NCBI GenBank assembly: GCA_900543885.1
Contig: UQTA01000009.1
Location: 9,255-73,254 of the forward strand
DNA: 64,000 nucleotides
Reading direction: 5' to 3'
Source of the DNA: an uncultured Clostridium sp.
GTDB taxonomy: Bacteria; Bacillota; Clostridia; Lachnospirales; Lachnospiraceae
The notes beneath the pieces were generated by a model. That model worked only from the letters and a program-made list of their open reading frames with translations. It was not told the origin of the DNA and made no database searches. The first letter of the stretch is position 1, and each line of letters opens with the position of its first letter. The translations under genes and the position numbers were made by a program. Shown piece after piece: positions 24,584 through 33,210 of the stretch.

Positions 24584-26130
24584 CAAAGCATTTTCTCCCT
24601 GTATTCAGATGGTGAAAGCCCTACGATCTTCCGGAAGGCCTTGCTATAATAATTTCCGTCACTGTAACCTACTTTTGCAGAAATGTCTGTGATCTTATAA
24701 AGAGGATCACTTAGAAACTGTTTGGACATTTTAATGCGGTAATCGGTAAGATACTGATTTAAGGTTTGCCCGGTTTCATTTTTAAATAAAGTACATACAT
24801 AGGCAGGTGATAAATGGACATGTTCGCTTATATCCGGCACTGATAGAGAAGGGACAGCATAGTTCTGATGCAGATATTCCTTAATCTGGAAGATAACCGG
24901 ATTTTCATCTTTATTTAAGATCAGGCGGCTGAAATACAGCTTTATTTTTTCACAGAAAAACTGATGTAGGGTTGTTAAGGCTGCGCAGTCCATGATCCCT
25001 TCCCAGATTGATTCAGATTTAAGACCTTCTCTCTGCCACAGAGAAATATGGTTGGACATACTGATCTCATCCAGTTTTACCAGATATTTAAAATACAGGT
25101 CGCGGACCTGACTGGAGGAAATATTCTGATTGCTGCGTACAGACTGATAGAAACGGTCTGCCTGGGCTAAAGCGTCCTCTTCATTTTTATTTGTCAGTGC
25201 TATGGTAAAGTCCATCATAATATCTGCTATGGGCTGTGCAGTGTTTTCGTTTTCAGCCTCTAAAAGAAGAGTATTAGGATCATGGAAAAAGCTGCGTTTT
25301 AAAAGTTCTCTTGCTGTTTCAAAGGAAAAAACGGTACGATTAAAGCCAAAGACAGCCGGTCCCATGGAGAAAAAGAAATCGGATAAGGACTTAAATGATT
25401 CCATAAGATGCCTGGAACAATTAGTCAGGACTGTTTTATCCGGTTTTTCACTGCAGCAGATAAAACAGATAATAAATCGGTCTGTTTTTACAAAGTCAAG
25501 GGCATGGAAGCCTTTTTGCGCCAGATAAGCCCAAAATTCCCGGCGGACACTGGTAAGTGTATCGGTGGGAAGTTCGGATATGGGTGTAAGACTTTCCAGG
25601 ATCAGACAGGTGAACCAGGTATTTTCATTTACAGCAGGTTTTAACTGTGCCCCGATCACAGGAGCCTGCTTTTCTGTATCTGTTTCTGTTAAAAGCTGTG
25701 CAAGCTGGGAGCGGAGGTTGTCTTCATGCATCCATTTTGCATTAAGAGAGGTATACATAGAACGATATTGTTTCATGCCTTCTGCTAAAGCTTCGGTAAG
25801 CTCATTCATGTCAAGAGGCTTATCTACATAGCTGACAGCCTTTAATTTGATGGCAGCTTTTAAGTATTCTTTATCGGAATAAGCACTCATAAACAGGATA
25901 ATAGTATGAGGAAGTACTTTCAGGATCTCCTCAGCCATTTCCACCCCGCTCATACGGGGCATGCGCACATCTGTAAGGATCAGATCCGGTTTTTCTTTTA
26001 AAGCGGTCTCAAGCCCATGTACTCCGTCGTCAGCCATGAATGTGTGATGGATCCCCAGTTTTTCCAAAGGGAGACTTTTCAAAATACCTTCACGGGTCAG
26101 TTTTTCGTCATCAACGATCAATAATTTCAT
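24583..26130 (-). CDS. Response regulator with AraC-type DNA-binding domain, YesN-like
   Basis: A 515-residue regulator. Residues 1-120 form a receiver domain with the acidic pair in LIVDDEKLTREG, the phosphorylated Asp in the LILTDVRMPRMSG strand (about residue 57) and the SYVDKP lysine. A long middle region follows, and the last 100 residues are an AraC HTH pair (VSDISEHVHLSPAYVCTLFK-like, ending in YSDGNYYSKAFRKIVGLSPSEYR). It is the first gene of the pair and probably activates transcription in response to the kinase. Targets are unknown; no autoregulatory site is obvious. Confidence 0.92.
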   Translation of the reverse strand: MKLLIVDDEKLTREGILKSLPLEKLGIHHTFMADDGVHGLETALKEKPDLILTDVRMPRMSGVEMAEEILKVLPHTIILFMSAYSDKEYLKAAIKLKAVSYVDKPLDMNELTEALAEGMKQYRSMYTSLNAKWMHEDNLRSQLAQLLTETDTEKQAPVIGAQLKPAVNENTWFTCLILESLTPISELPTDTLTSVRREFWAYLAQKGFHALDFVKTDRFIICFICCSEKPDKTVLTNCSRHLMESFKSLSDFFFSMGPAVFGFNRTVFSFETARELLKRSFFHDPNTLLLEAENENTAQPIADIMMDFTIALTNKNEEDALAQADRFYQSVRSNQNISSSQVRDLYFKYLVKLDEISMSNHISLWQREGLKSESIWEGIMDCAALTTLHQFFCEKIKLYFSRLILNKDENPVIFQIKEYLHQNYAVPSLSVPDISEHVHLSPAYVCTLFKNETGQTLNQYLTDYRIKMSKQFLSDPLYKITDISAKVGYSDGNYYSKAFRKIVGLSPSEYREKML

Positions 26131-26199
26131 AGAATATATTACCCCATCTTAAAAAAATCAAAAAATATTACCGTATATGATAGGATTTTACCATGGAAT

Positions 26200-26330
26200 C
26201 TTAAAAAAAGGAATGTTATCATGAAAATGTCCAAAAGATAACCCGCACAGCCGGGACCTGGCTTATTGTAAGTCACATCCCCAACGGGTACCGGTTGTGA
26301 TATTTATATATACTTAGGAGGAACTGGAAA
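26200..26330 (+). promoter_or_regulatory. Structured leader of the HPr-like gene, with a tiny frame
   Basis: AAAGGA followed by ATG at 26221 opens a six-codon frame (MKMSKR, 26221-26241). Downstream, ACCCG (about 26239) can pair with CGGGT (about 26285), AGCC with GGCT, and the CAAC..GGTACC..GTTG palindrome forms a second stem. There is no T-run, so any control would be at translation. I do not match it to a known riboswitch. Confidence 0.4.
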
Positions 26331-26558
26331 ATGCAGAAGATTGAATTAAAATTTGACCAGCCAGAAGAAATCATTGATTTTGTTCGCATTATGAACCGAT
26401 ATGAGTGCGATGCAGATGTTAAATACGGCAGCATGATAGTAGATGCTAAGTCTATTGTAGGTGTGTTATCACTGGCACGTTCTAAGACAGTAGAAGTAAT
26501 CCTTCATTCTGATGAATGTCAGAACATTTTAGATGAGATCGCACAGTTTGCAGCATAA
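26331..26558 (+). CDS. HPr-like protein lacking the phosphorylatable His
   Basis: A 75-residue HPr-fold protein. The regulatory-serine helix is kept: DAKSIVGVLSLA, with Ser41 matching Ser46 of HPr and Crh. The HPr active-site motif around His15 (GLHARPA) is absent; the equivalent stretch reads KFDQPEEII. It therefore cannot pass phosphate along the PTS through that residue. Crh of Bacillus, which lost His15 but keeps Ser46 and acts in catabolite control with CcpA, is the closest analogy, but this is inference. AGGAGG lies 11 bases before the ATG. It stands alone between a leader and a terminator. Confidence 0.82.
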   Translation: MQKIELKFDQPEEIIDFVRIMNRYECDADVKYGSMIVDAKSIVGVLSLARSKTVEVILHSDECQNILDEIAQFAA

Positions 26559-26585
26559 GAAATATTATATTGTTTCAGATTGATT

Positions 26586-26622
26586 AGAGCCTTTTTCGTA
26601 TGATATACGGAAGAGGCTTTTT
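26586..26622 (+). terminator. Terminator of the HPr-like gene
   Basis: AGCCTTTTTCGTAT pairs with ATACGGAAGAGGCT, followed by TTTTT. Confidence 0.85.
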
Positions 26623-26636
26623 GAATTTCTGCCGCT

Positions 26637-26661
26637 GGTCATGCAACGCATGAACCGTAAC
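26637..26661. repeat. Short hairpin repeat (family P3), copy 1
   Basis: A 25-base core containing the perfect stem-loop TCATGC-AAC-GCATGA, followed by AACCGTAAC. The same core with one change occurs at 48505-48529 inside a longer hairpin. Confidence 0.7.
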
Positions 26662-26678
26662 AACCCCGGGAGAAAATG

Positions 26679-26707
26679 TGGACAATGGGGATGGAATGAT
26701 TTATACT
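26679..26707 (+). promoter_or_regulatory. Promoter of the MBL hydrolase gene
   Basis: TGGACA at 26679-26684, a 17-base spacer and TATACT at 26702-26707. Confidence 0.65.
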
Positions 26708-26750
26708 TGTTATCAGATGAAGGAGTAAGGATACAAAAAGGAGAAAGGCT

Positions 26751-27773
26751 ATGAAAGAGATTCTGCCGGGGATCTATAAGGTTCTTTTGCAAACAGACCG
26801 GGGTAATACAACGGAGATCAATATATTTATTATTCCTGGAAAAAAGGGCGAAAGGAGCCTGATGATCGATGCAGGCTTCAGGGATCAGAATTGTCTGGAA
26901 AAAATGGAACATGTATTAGAAGAACTGCATATTTCCTATGAGGATCTGGATGTGTTTTTAACTCATAAGCATCATGATCATTCTGGCCTTGCAAGTATAT
27001 ATGCTGACCGGGGGGCAACGATCTACATGAATCCCCAGGAAGAACGTCATCAATATGACTGCCTGTTCTACAGTTCCCAGAAAACAGATCCAAAAGAGCA
27101 GGATAAAGTGCTTCACAGCGTAGGGGTGACACCAGAGAAAACTCCGCAGATCTGGGAGATGTTTGAACAGGTAAGAAAAGAAGTGGAAAATCACAGCGGA
27201 TGGGCCTTTGAAGTCAGGGATTTTCCTTATAAATCTGTGTCTGAGGGAGAAAAGCTGCATTACGGGGATTACACATTTGAAACCATAGGCTTAAGAGGAC
27301 ATACCTATGGACAGCTGGGACTTTATGACAAAGCACATAAAATATTCTTTTGTGCAGACCAGGTGATCAATGGGATCGTGCCTATTGTGGCAACTACCTA
27401 CCCGGACGAGGAACTTTTAAAATCTTATTTTGCTTCACTGGCACGGTTCCGCAAAGAATTTAAGGACTGCCTTCTTCTTCCGGCTCACAATAAAGAAATT
27501 TCGGATTCTAAAAAAGTGATCGACCGGATCGTATTTTCCTATCTTGACAAGGTAGAGCTTATGCACAACATTTTAGAGCATGGAAGAAAGCCCATGACTA
27601 TTTATCAGATCGCAACCATTGCACATGGCATGCCGAAAGTACCAAAAGACACAGCAGAATTCATTAAGCTGAAAATGATCATGAGCAAAAGTTTTTCCTG
27701 TCTGGAATATCTGCGAGGTGAAGATTTTGCAGTACGGGAAGAGAAAAACGGGACGTTTTACTGGAGACCATAG
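26751..27773 (+). CDS. MBL-fold metallo-hydrolase
   Basis: A 340-residue protein whose N-terminal 240 residues are a metallo-beta-lactamase fold. The metal motif is LTHKHHDHSG (about residues 70-79), with further ligands in RGHTYGQLG (about 184), a FFCADQV Asp (about 203) and a LLLPAHN His (about 246). The C-terminal 90 residues are mostly helical, as in the LACTB2-like and related thioester or RNA-processing branches. The substrate cannot be told from sequence. AAAGGAG precedes the ATG. It is probably transcribed alone from the promoter at 26679-26707. Confidence 0.88.
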   Translation: MKEILPGIYKVLLQTDRGNTTEINIFIIPGKKGERSLMIDAGFRDQNCLEKMEHVLEELHISYEDLDVFLTHKHHDHSGLASIYADRGATIYMNPQEERHQYDCLFYSSQKTDPKEQDKVLHSVGVTPEKTPQIWEMFEQVRKEVENHSGWAFEVRDFPYKSVSEGEKLHYGDYTFETIGLRGHTYGQLGLYDKAHKIFFCADQVINGIVPIVATTYPDEELLKSYFASLARFRKEFKDCLLLPAHNKEISDSKKVIDRIVFSYLDKVELMHNILEHGRKPMTIYQIATIAHGMPKVPKDTAEFIKLKMIMSKSFSCLEYLRGEDFAVREEKNGTFYWRP

Positions 27774-27782
27774 AAAAAGTAC

Positions 27783-27810
27783 TTGCAAATTCATGAAAAA
27801 AGAGTATAGT
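27783..27810 (+). promoter_or_regulatory. Promoter of the folT riboswitch transcript
   Basis: TTGCAA at 27783-27788, a 16-base spacer and TATAGT at 27805-27810. Confidence 0.75.
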
Positions 27811-27847
27811 TACTTAAAATGGTCGAAAGACAATACAAACAAATAAA

Positions 27848-27963
27848 AGCAGAGTAGGTTTATGTGCGTTAAGTGCCGACTGAACAGGGAGTTGTCAGCC
27901 GGACGAAAGGAATCATTGTCAGAAGACAAGGCTCCTGCGGTACATAAGCCGCATCCCGCTGCA
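27848..27963 (+). promoter_or_regulatory. Tetrahydrofolate (THF) riboswitch
   Basis: The conserved aptamer landmarks are visible: AGCAGAGTAGG at the 5' side, the invariant GCGTTAAGTGCC core, paired arms TTATGT and ACATAA, and closing of the outer stem by CCCGCTGC. Placement directly before a folate ECF S-component gene is the classic setting of this class. No intrinsic terminator lies between aptamer and gene, so control is probably at translation, with THF binding lowering FolT synthesis. Confidence 0.92.
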
Positions 27964-28027
27964 TCAGAGAAAATCTAAATTATCTCCGATTGTAGTATGA
28001 GGTATCTGCAAAGGAGGTAATTTTTTT

Positions 28028-28588
28028 ATGGAAAGATTAGCAACTTTGTTTACTGGTTCCTTCAGACAGCTGAGACGAGTGAAAACGGTCACTGTATGCG
28101 CTATGCTGGGGGCCATTGCCATTGTATTAGGCTCTTTAAGTATTGAGCTGGGAAGTACCTTGCGTATTGGTTTTTCAGGTATTCCAAATGAGATCGTCCA
28201 TCTGCTTTTCGGACCGGTTGTGGGAAGTGTTTTTGCAGGCGCTATGGATATTTTAAAATATCTCATCAAACCTACAGGAGCATTTTTTCCTGGATTTACG
28301 CTGATCGCCATGCTTGCCGGACTGATCTATGGAAGCTTCTATTATAAGAAGGAACTTAGTTTCTGGAGAGTGCTGGCAGCTCATATTACAGTGGCTCTGG
28401 TCTGCAATGTGCTTCTTAATACCTGGTGTCTGTCGATACTTTATGGTAAGGCATTTGCAGTGCTTCTTCCGGCCAGACTGGTAAAGAATGCGATCATGTG
28501 TCCTATTGATGCTTTTATTTTTTATCATATTGGGAAAGTGCTGGATGTAACAGGAATTTTTAAATTAATAAAAGAAGATCGAAAATAA
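28028..28588 (+). CDS. folT: Folate ECF transporter S-component
   Basis: A 186-residue membrane protein with about six hydrophobic helices. It has the ECF S-component N-terminal region (VCAMLGAIAIVLGSLSIELGS) and the IGFSGIPNEIVHLLFGPVVG segment typical of FolT. It captures folate and works with the shared EcfA/EcfA'/EcfT module, which is not in this window. AAAGGAGG precedes the ATG. The THF riboswitch upstream confirms folate as the ligand. A strong terminator follows. Confidence 0.93.
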   Translation: MERLATLFTGSFRQLRRVKTVTVCAMLGAIAIVLGSLSIELGSTLRIGFSGIPNEIVHLLFGPVVGSVFAGAMDILKYLIKPTGAFFPGFTLIAMLAGLIYGSFYYKKELSFWRVLAAHITVALVCNVLLNTWCLSILYGKAFAVLLPARLVKNAIMCPIDAFIFYHIGKVLDVTGIFKLIKEDRK

Positions 28589-28599
28589 AACAGCCATAA

Positions 28600-28637
28600 A
28601 AAGGCCTGAAGCTCTGAATACTTCAGGCCTTTTTTTC
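28600..28637 (+). terminator. Terminator of folT
   Basis: AAAGGCCTGAAG pairs perfectly with CTTCAGGCCTTT across a nine-base loop, with a long T-run. Confidence 0.92.
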
Positions 28638-28728
28638 ATACACTGGAATAACATAGTTCATGTGCCCATGGAATCTTTTGGTGTCTGATTTTGCGGGTAC
28701 ATTTGAAAGGCAGCAAGGGGAATCAGCT

Positions 28729-30306
28729 ATGGATCTGCACTTCAGTCAGTTGCTTTCACCTGGACGAAAAGAATTTATAAAAGGGACGCTGCTTCTTACC
28801 GGAGCCGGGCTTTTTTGCCGTGTTTTAGGCTTTTTCTACCGGATCTACATGTCCCGAACCATTGGAGCGGAAGGTCTGGGACTTTATAATATGATCCATC
28901 CACTGTTTAGCATTGCTTTTGCAGTGTGCGCAGGGTCTATTCAGACAGCGTTGTCACAATATGTGGCAGCTAACCGGGAGAGAGGAAGGCCGGTATTTCT
29001 TTGTGGTCTGGTTCTGTCTTTCAGTCTTTCTTTGATTCCGGTTCTGCTGTTGTGTAAGGGGAAGATATTTCTGGCTTCTTATATCCTTTCTGAGCCTCAG
29101 GCAGCCAGATATCTGCCGATATTGGCGGTTTCTGTGCCTTTTGCCTGTCTTCATGCCTGTATCAACGGTTATTATTATGGAATGAACAAAGCACATATCC
29201 CATCATTTTCCCAGATCGCAGAGCAGGTGATCCGCATGATTGCTGTGTGGCTGCTGGTAGGATATCTGGAAAAAAATGGAAAACCGGTAACGGTTGGGCT
29301 GGCAGTGGAAGGACATCTGATCGGGGAGATGGCTTCCGCTGTGTTTACATTTCTGGCTCTGCTTCTGGTGCCGCCCCAGAAAAGGGAGAGAAAAGAGGGA
29401 CAAAAGGAAACGCGGTTTGAAAACGCAGGTCGGCAGAGGTGGGAGCAGAAGTGTGGGAAAGAAGAGGAAGATTTTGGGGATAGTCCTATATTTGCTAATT
29501 TAGGTCCGATCCTGACTCTGGCTCTGCCCCTTATGGGAAACCGCCTGGTGTTAAATCTCCTTGGAAGCGCAGAGGCCATTCTCATCCCCAGCCGCCTCAT
29601 CGACTATGGTCTTACCAATAAAGAGGCATTATCCATATACGGGGTACTGACCAGCATGGCACTGCCTTTTATCTTATTCCCGTCAGCCATCACCAACTCT
29701 ATGGCAGTGCTTTTGCTGCCTTCGGCCGCCAGAGCCCAGGCCCAGAAGGATAAAAACCGTATATCCACTATGGTAACATTATCTTTTAAATGCAGCTGCT
29801 ATATGGGCATCTTATGTATCGGCCTTTTTACCCGTTTTGGCAAAAGCCTTGGCACGATCATTTTCCACAATGAAATGTCAGGCTCCTTTATCATGGTACT
29901 TTGCTGGCTTTGTCCTTTTATGTATCTGGCAACCACCATGGGAAGCATACAAAACGGACTGGGAAGAACCGGAGTGACCTTTCTGCAAAATATGTTCGCC
30001 ATGGGAATACGCCTGGTGTTTGTGATGTTTGCAGTTCCTGTTTTCGGGATCCGTGGCTATTTATGGGGATTTTTGGTCAGTGAGCTTATGTTAGCCTTTC
30101 TTTGCTGCTTTTCTGTAGGAAGACAGGTAACATTTTCAAAAAATATGACAGAATGTATTCTTAAGCCGGCCCTGGCATTATTTATTGCTATGGGAGTGGA
30201 TCTTTTGCTGTCGGTATCAGCCTTTTGGGGCTTTTCTTTTATGGGAATGGTGCTGCATATGGGAGTGATTACCCTTTGTTATGTGCTGTTTTTAGTGATT
30301 TTTTAA
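28729..30306 (+). CDS. MOP-superfamily flippase, SpoVB/MurJ-like
   Basis: A polytopic protein of 525 residues with about 12 to 14 membrane segments. The N-terminal LLTGAGLFCRVLGFFYRIYMSRTIGAEGLGLYN segment is the signature of the polysaccharide-biosynthesis/SpoVB branch of MOP exporters, which move lipid-linked sugars across the membrane. A basic and acidic loop near residues 215-250 lacks similarity to relatives. I choose ATG 28729, which follows AAGGGGA at the right distance; the longer frame from 28660 has no site. Peptidoglycan lipid II or a spore-cortex role is possible; neighbours do not decide. Confidence 0.88.
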   Translation: MDLHFSQLLSPGRKEFIKGTLLLTGAGLFCRVLGFFYRIYMSRTIGAEGLGLYNMIHPLFSIAFAVCAGSIQTALSQYVAANRERGRPVFLCGLVLSFSLSLIPVLLLCKGKIFLASYILSEPQAARYLPILAVSVPFACLHACINGYYYGMNKAHIPSFSQIAEQVIRMIAVWLLVGYLEKNGKPVTVGLAVEGHLIGEMASAVFTFLALLLVPPQKRERKEGQKETRFENAGRQRWEQKCGKEEEDFGDSPIFANLGPILTLALPLMGNRLVLNLLGSAEAILIPSRLIDYGLTNKEALSIYGVLTSMALPFILFPSAITNSMAVLLLPSAARAQAQKDKNRISTMVTLSFKCSCYMGILCIGLFTRFGKSLGTIIFHNEMSGSFIMVLCWLCPFMYLATTMGSIQNGLGRTGVTFLQNMFAMGIRLVFVMFAVPVFGIRGYLWGFLVSELMLAFLCCFSVGRQVTFSKNMTECILKPALALFIAMGVDLLLSVSAFWGFSFMGMVLHMGVITLCYVLFLVIF

Positions 30307-30355
30307 ATATAAACCAACTAACTTTGTATGAAATTAAAACAATCGGGTATTCACA

Positions 30356-30384
30356 TTGAGTTTCGCGGAATACTATGTTATAGT
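30356..30384 (+). promoter_or_regulatory. Promoter of nifS-nifU-mnmA
   Basis: TTGAGT at 30356-30361, a 17-base spacer and TATAGT at 30379-30384. The leader of about 70 nt has no clear terminator. Confidence 0.75.
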
Positions 30385-30462
30385 AAAGAGTAGCGAATAA
30401 GTTTATTAGCGGGGAAAACCCCTGAAATTTAAAGAAAGTTAAGAAAGGCGGAAAGATTTATT

Positions 30463-31647
30463 ATGGAAAAGCTGATTTATCTTGACAATGCAGCCACTAC
30501 CAAAACAAGGCCGGAGGTTGTGGAAGCAATGCTTCCATATTTTACAGAATACTATGGAAATCCATCTTCTGTATATACATTTTCATCAGAGAGCAAAAAA
30601 GCAGTTACCAATGCAAGAGAGATCATTGCAAAGTCTTTAGGTGCAAAGACCAACGAGATCTACTTTACAGCAGGAGGAAGTGAGTCTGATAACTGGGCAC
30701 TGGTTGCTACAGCAGAAGCTTACAGCGCAAAGGGCAAACACATCATCACCAGCAAGATCGAGCATCATGCCATCCTTCATACCTGTCAGTATCTGGAGAA
30801 GAGAGGATATGAAGTAACTTATCTGGATGTAGATGAGAATGGTGTTGTTAAATTAGACGAATTAAAGAAAGCTATCCGTCCGGATACCATTCTGATCTCC
30901 ATTATGTTTGCAAATAATGAGATCGGAACCATTGAACCAATTAAAGAAATCGGAGAGATCGCCAAGGAACATGGTATTTTATTCCATACAGATGCTGTAC
31001 AGGCTTATGCTCATGTGCCGATCAACGTAGATGAGTGCCATATTGATATGTTAAGTTCCAGCGGTCACAAGTTAAATGGTCCAAAGGGAATCGGTTTCCT
31101 TTATATCCGTACAGGTGTGAAGATCCGTTCCTTTATCCATGGCGGAGCACAGGAGCGTAAGCGCCGTGCAGGTACTGAAAATGTTCCTGGTATCGTAGGA
31201 TACGGAAAAGCAGCACAGATCGCTATGGAAACCATGGATGAGCGTATTGCAAAAGAGACTCAGTTAAGAGATTATCTGATCAAGCGTGTAACAGAGGAGG
31301 TTCCTTTTACCAGAGTCAATGGTTCCAGAACCAATCGTCTGCCAAACAATGTAAACTTTGCCTTCCAGTTTATTGAAGGTGAGTCACTGCTGATCAAGTT
31401 AGACATGGCAGGTATCTGCGGTTCCAGCGGTTCTGCATGTACTTCCGGTTCTCTGGATCCATCTCATGTACTGTTAGCGATCGGACTGCCTCATGAGATC
31501 GCTCATGGTTCTCTGCGTCTGACATTAAGTGAAGAGAATACCATGGAAGAAATGGATTATGTAGTAGAGCAGATCAAGGAGATCGTATCCTACTTAAGAG
31601 GTATGTCTCCATTATACGAAGATTATATGAAGCATCATAAAAACTAA
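30463..31647 (+). CDS. nifS: Cysteine desulfurase NifS/IscS-like
   Basis: A 394-residue PLP enzyme that supplies sulfur from cysteine for Fe-S clusters and tRNA thiolation. The PLP lysine is in SSSGHKLNGPKGIGFLY (about residue 204) and the catalytic Cys in the long loop GSSGSACTSGSLDPSHV (about residue 326), a group I (IscS/NifS) arrangement. Next come a nifU-type scaffold and mnmA, so its persulfide probably serves both cluster assembly and 2-thiouridine synthesis. GAAAGGCGGAAAG lies upstream of the ATG. Confidence 0.95.
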   Translation: MEKLIYLDNAATTKTRPEVVEAMLPYFTEYYGNPSSVYTFSSESKKAVTNAREIIAKSLGAKTNEIYFTAGGSESDNWALVATAEAYSAKGKHIITSKIEHHAILHTCQYLEKRGYEVTYLDVDENGVVKLDELKKAIRPDTILISIMFANNEIGTIEPIKEIGEIAKEHGILFHTDAVQAYAHVPINVDECHIDMLSSSGHKLNGPKGIGFLYIRTGVKIRSFIHGGAQERKRRAGTENVPGIVGYGKAAQIAMETMDERIAKETQLRDYLIKRVTEEVPFTRVNGSRTNRLPNNVNFAFQFIEGESLLIKLDMAGICGSSGSACTSGSLDPSHVLLAIGLPHEIAHGSLRLTLSEENTMEEMDYVVEQIKEIVSYLRGMSPLYEDYMKHHKN

Positions 31648-31699
31648 AGGAAACAGCATTATCTGCTTTCAGGCAGTAGAACATCAGGAGGAAATTTTC

Positions 31700-32137
31700 A
31701 TGTATTCAGAAAAAGTAATGGACCATTTTCAGCATCCAAGAAATGTGGGAGAAATAGAAGATGCCAGCGGCGTAGGAACTGTAGGAAACCCGAAATGTGG
31801 TGATATCATGCGTATCTACTTAGATATCGATGATAACCAGATCATCCGTGACGTAAAGTTTAAGACTTTCGGCTGCGGCGCTGCAGTTGCAACCAGCAGT
31901 ATGGCTACTGAATTAGTAAAGGGAAAGACTGTTCAGGAAGCAATGGAAGTTACCAACAAGGCAGTTATGGAAGCATTAGACGGACTTCCGCCAGTAAAGG
32001 TACATTGTTCTCTGTTAGCTGAGGAAGCGATCCATGCAGCTTTATGGGATTATGCTCAGAAAAACGGTATTAAGATCGAAGGACTGGAGCAGCCTAAGGA
32101 GAATATCGGCGAAGAGGAAGAAGAGGAAGAGTATTGA
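31700..32137 (+). CDS. nifU: Iron-sulfur cluster scaffold NifU/IscU-like
   Basis: A 145-residue U-type scaffold. The three cluster cysteines lie in NPKCGD (about residue 36), FGCGAAVA (about 62) and VHCSLLAEEA (about 106). Residues up to about 128 cover the IscU domain; the rest is a short acidic tail of Glu residues. It takes sulfur from the NifS encoded upstream. AGGAGG precedes the ATG. Its stop overlaps the TTG start of mnmA by four bases (TTGA). Confidence 0.94.
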   Translation: MYSEKVMDHFQHPRNVGEIEDASGVGTVGNPKCGDIMRIYLDIDDNQIIRDVKFKTFGCGAAVATSSMATELVKGKTVQEAMEVTNKAVMEALDGLPPVKVHCSLLAEEAIHAALWDYAQKNGIKIEGLEQPKENIGEEEEEEEY

Positions 32138-33210
32138 GCAGAAAAGTAGTAGTAGGCATGTCCGGAGGAGTTGATTCCTCCGTGGCAGCCTGGCTGTTAA
32201 AAGAACAAGGTTACGATGTGATCGGCGTAACCATGCAGATCTGGCAGGATGAGGATACCGAGGTTCAGGAAGCTGAGGGGGGCTGCTGCGGCTTAAGTGC
32301 TGTAGATGATGCACGCCGTGTTGCTATGGACATTGGTATCCCTTATTATGTTATGAACTTTAAAGATGAGTTCCGTAAGAAAGTCATGGACTATTTTGCA
32401 GCAGAATATATGGCAGGACGTACTCCTAATCCATGTATCGCCTGCAACCGTTATGTAAAATGGGAATCTCTCCTGCGGCGCAGCCTTTCTATCGGGGCTG
32501 ATTATATTGCAACGGGACATTATGCAAGGATCGAGCAGCTTCCTAACGGCAGATATGCCATTAAAAAGTCAGTGACAGCAGCAAAGGATCAGACCTATGC
32601 CCTTTATAATCTGACTCAGGATCAGCTTTCCCACACTTTGATGCCGGTAGGAAATTATCACAAGGATGAGATCCGCGATATGGCAGAAAAACTGGGACTT
32701 CCTGTGGCTTCTAAACCGGACAGTCAGGAGATCTGTTTTATCCCGGACCATGATTATGCATCCTTTATTGAAGAATATACAGGAAAGACCATGAAACCAG
32801 GCAATTTCGTAGATCTGGATGGAAATGTACTGGGTCGCCATAAGGGAATCTCTCATTATACGGTGGGCCAGAGAAAAGGCTTAAACCTGGCGATGGGGTA
32901 TCCTGTTTTTGTTGTAGCCATCCGTCCGAAGACCAATGAAGTGGTTTTAGGAAATGGACAGGATGTATTTACAGATGTAGTCCGCTGCAATCAGTTAAAC
33001 TGGATGGCACTGGATGGGATTGGTGAGGAAGAAGTTTCTGTGAATGCCAAGATCCGTTACAGTCATAAGGGGGCACCGTGTAAGATCCGTCGGATCGGAG
33101 AAGACATGGTAGAATGCCGCTTTGAAGAGCCGGTACGTGCAGCAACACCGGGACAGGCGGTTGTATTTTACCAGGATGATTATGTAGCAGGCGGGGGAAC
33201 TATTTTATGA
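32134..33210 (+). CDS. mnmA: tRNA-specific 2-thiouridylase MnmA, TTG start
   Basis: A 358-residue enzyme that thiolates U34 of Lys, Glu and Gln tRNAs using ATP and a persulfide. The PP-loop motif is VGMSGGVDSSVAA near the N terminus. The catalytic cysteines are in NPCIACNRYVKW (about residue 101) and SQEICFIPD (about 199). The start is TTG 32134, overlapping the nifU stop; the first in-frame ATG lies inside the PP-loop, which rules it out. Coupling to nifS-nifU supplies sulfur. The lipoprotein gene after it overlaps by four bases (ATGA). Confidence 0.95.
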   Translation: MSRKVVVGMSGGVDSSVAAWLLKEQGYDVIGVTMQIWQDEDTEVQEAEGGCCGLSAVDDARRVAMDIGIPYYVMNFKDEFRKKVMDYFAAEYMAGRTPNPCIACNRYVKWESLLRRSLSIGADYIATGHYARIEQLPNGRYAIKKSVTAAKDQTYALYNLTQDQLSHTLMPVGNYHKDEIRDMAEKLGLPVASKPDSQEICFIPDHDYASFIEEYTGKTMKPGNFVDLDGNVLGRHKGISHYTVGQRKGLNLAMGYPVFVVAIRPKTNEVVLGNGQDVFTDVVRCNQLNWMALDGIGEEEVSVNAKIRYSHKGAPCKIRRIGEDMVECRFEEPVRAATPGQAVVFYQDDYVAGGGTIL

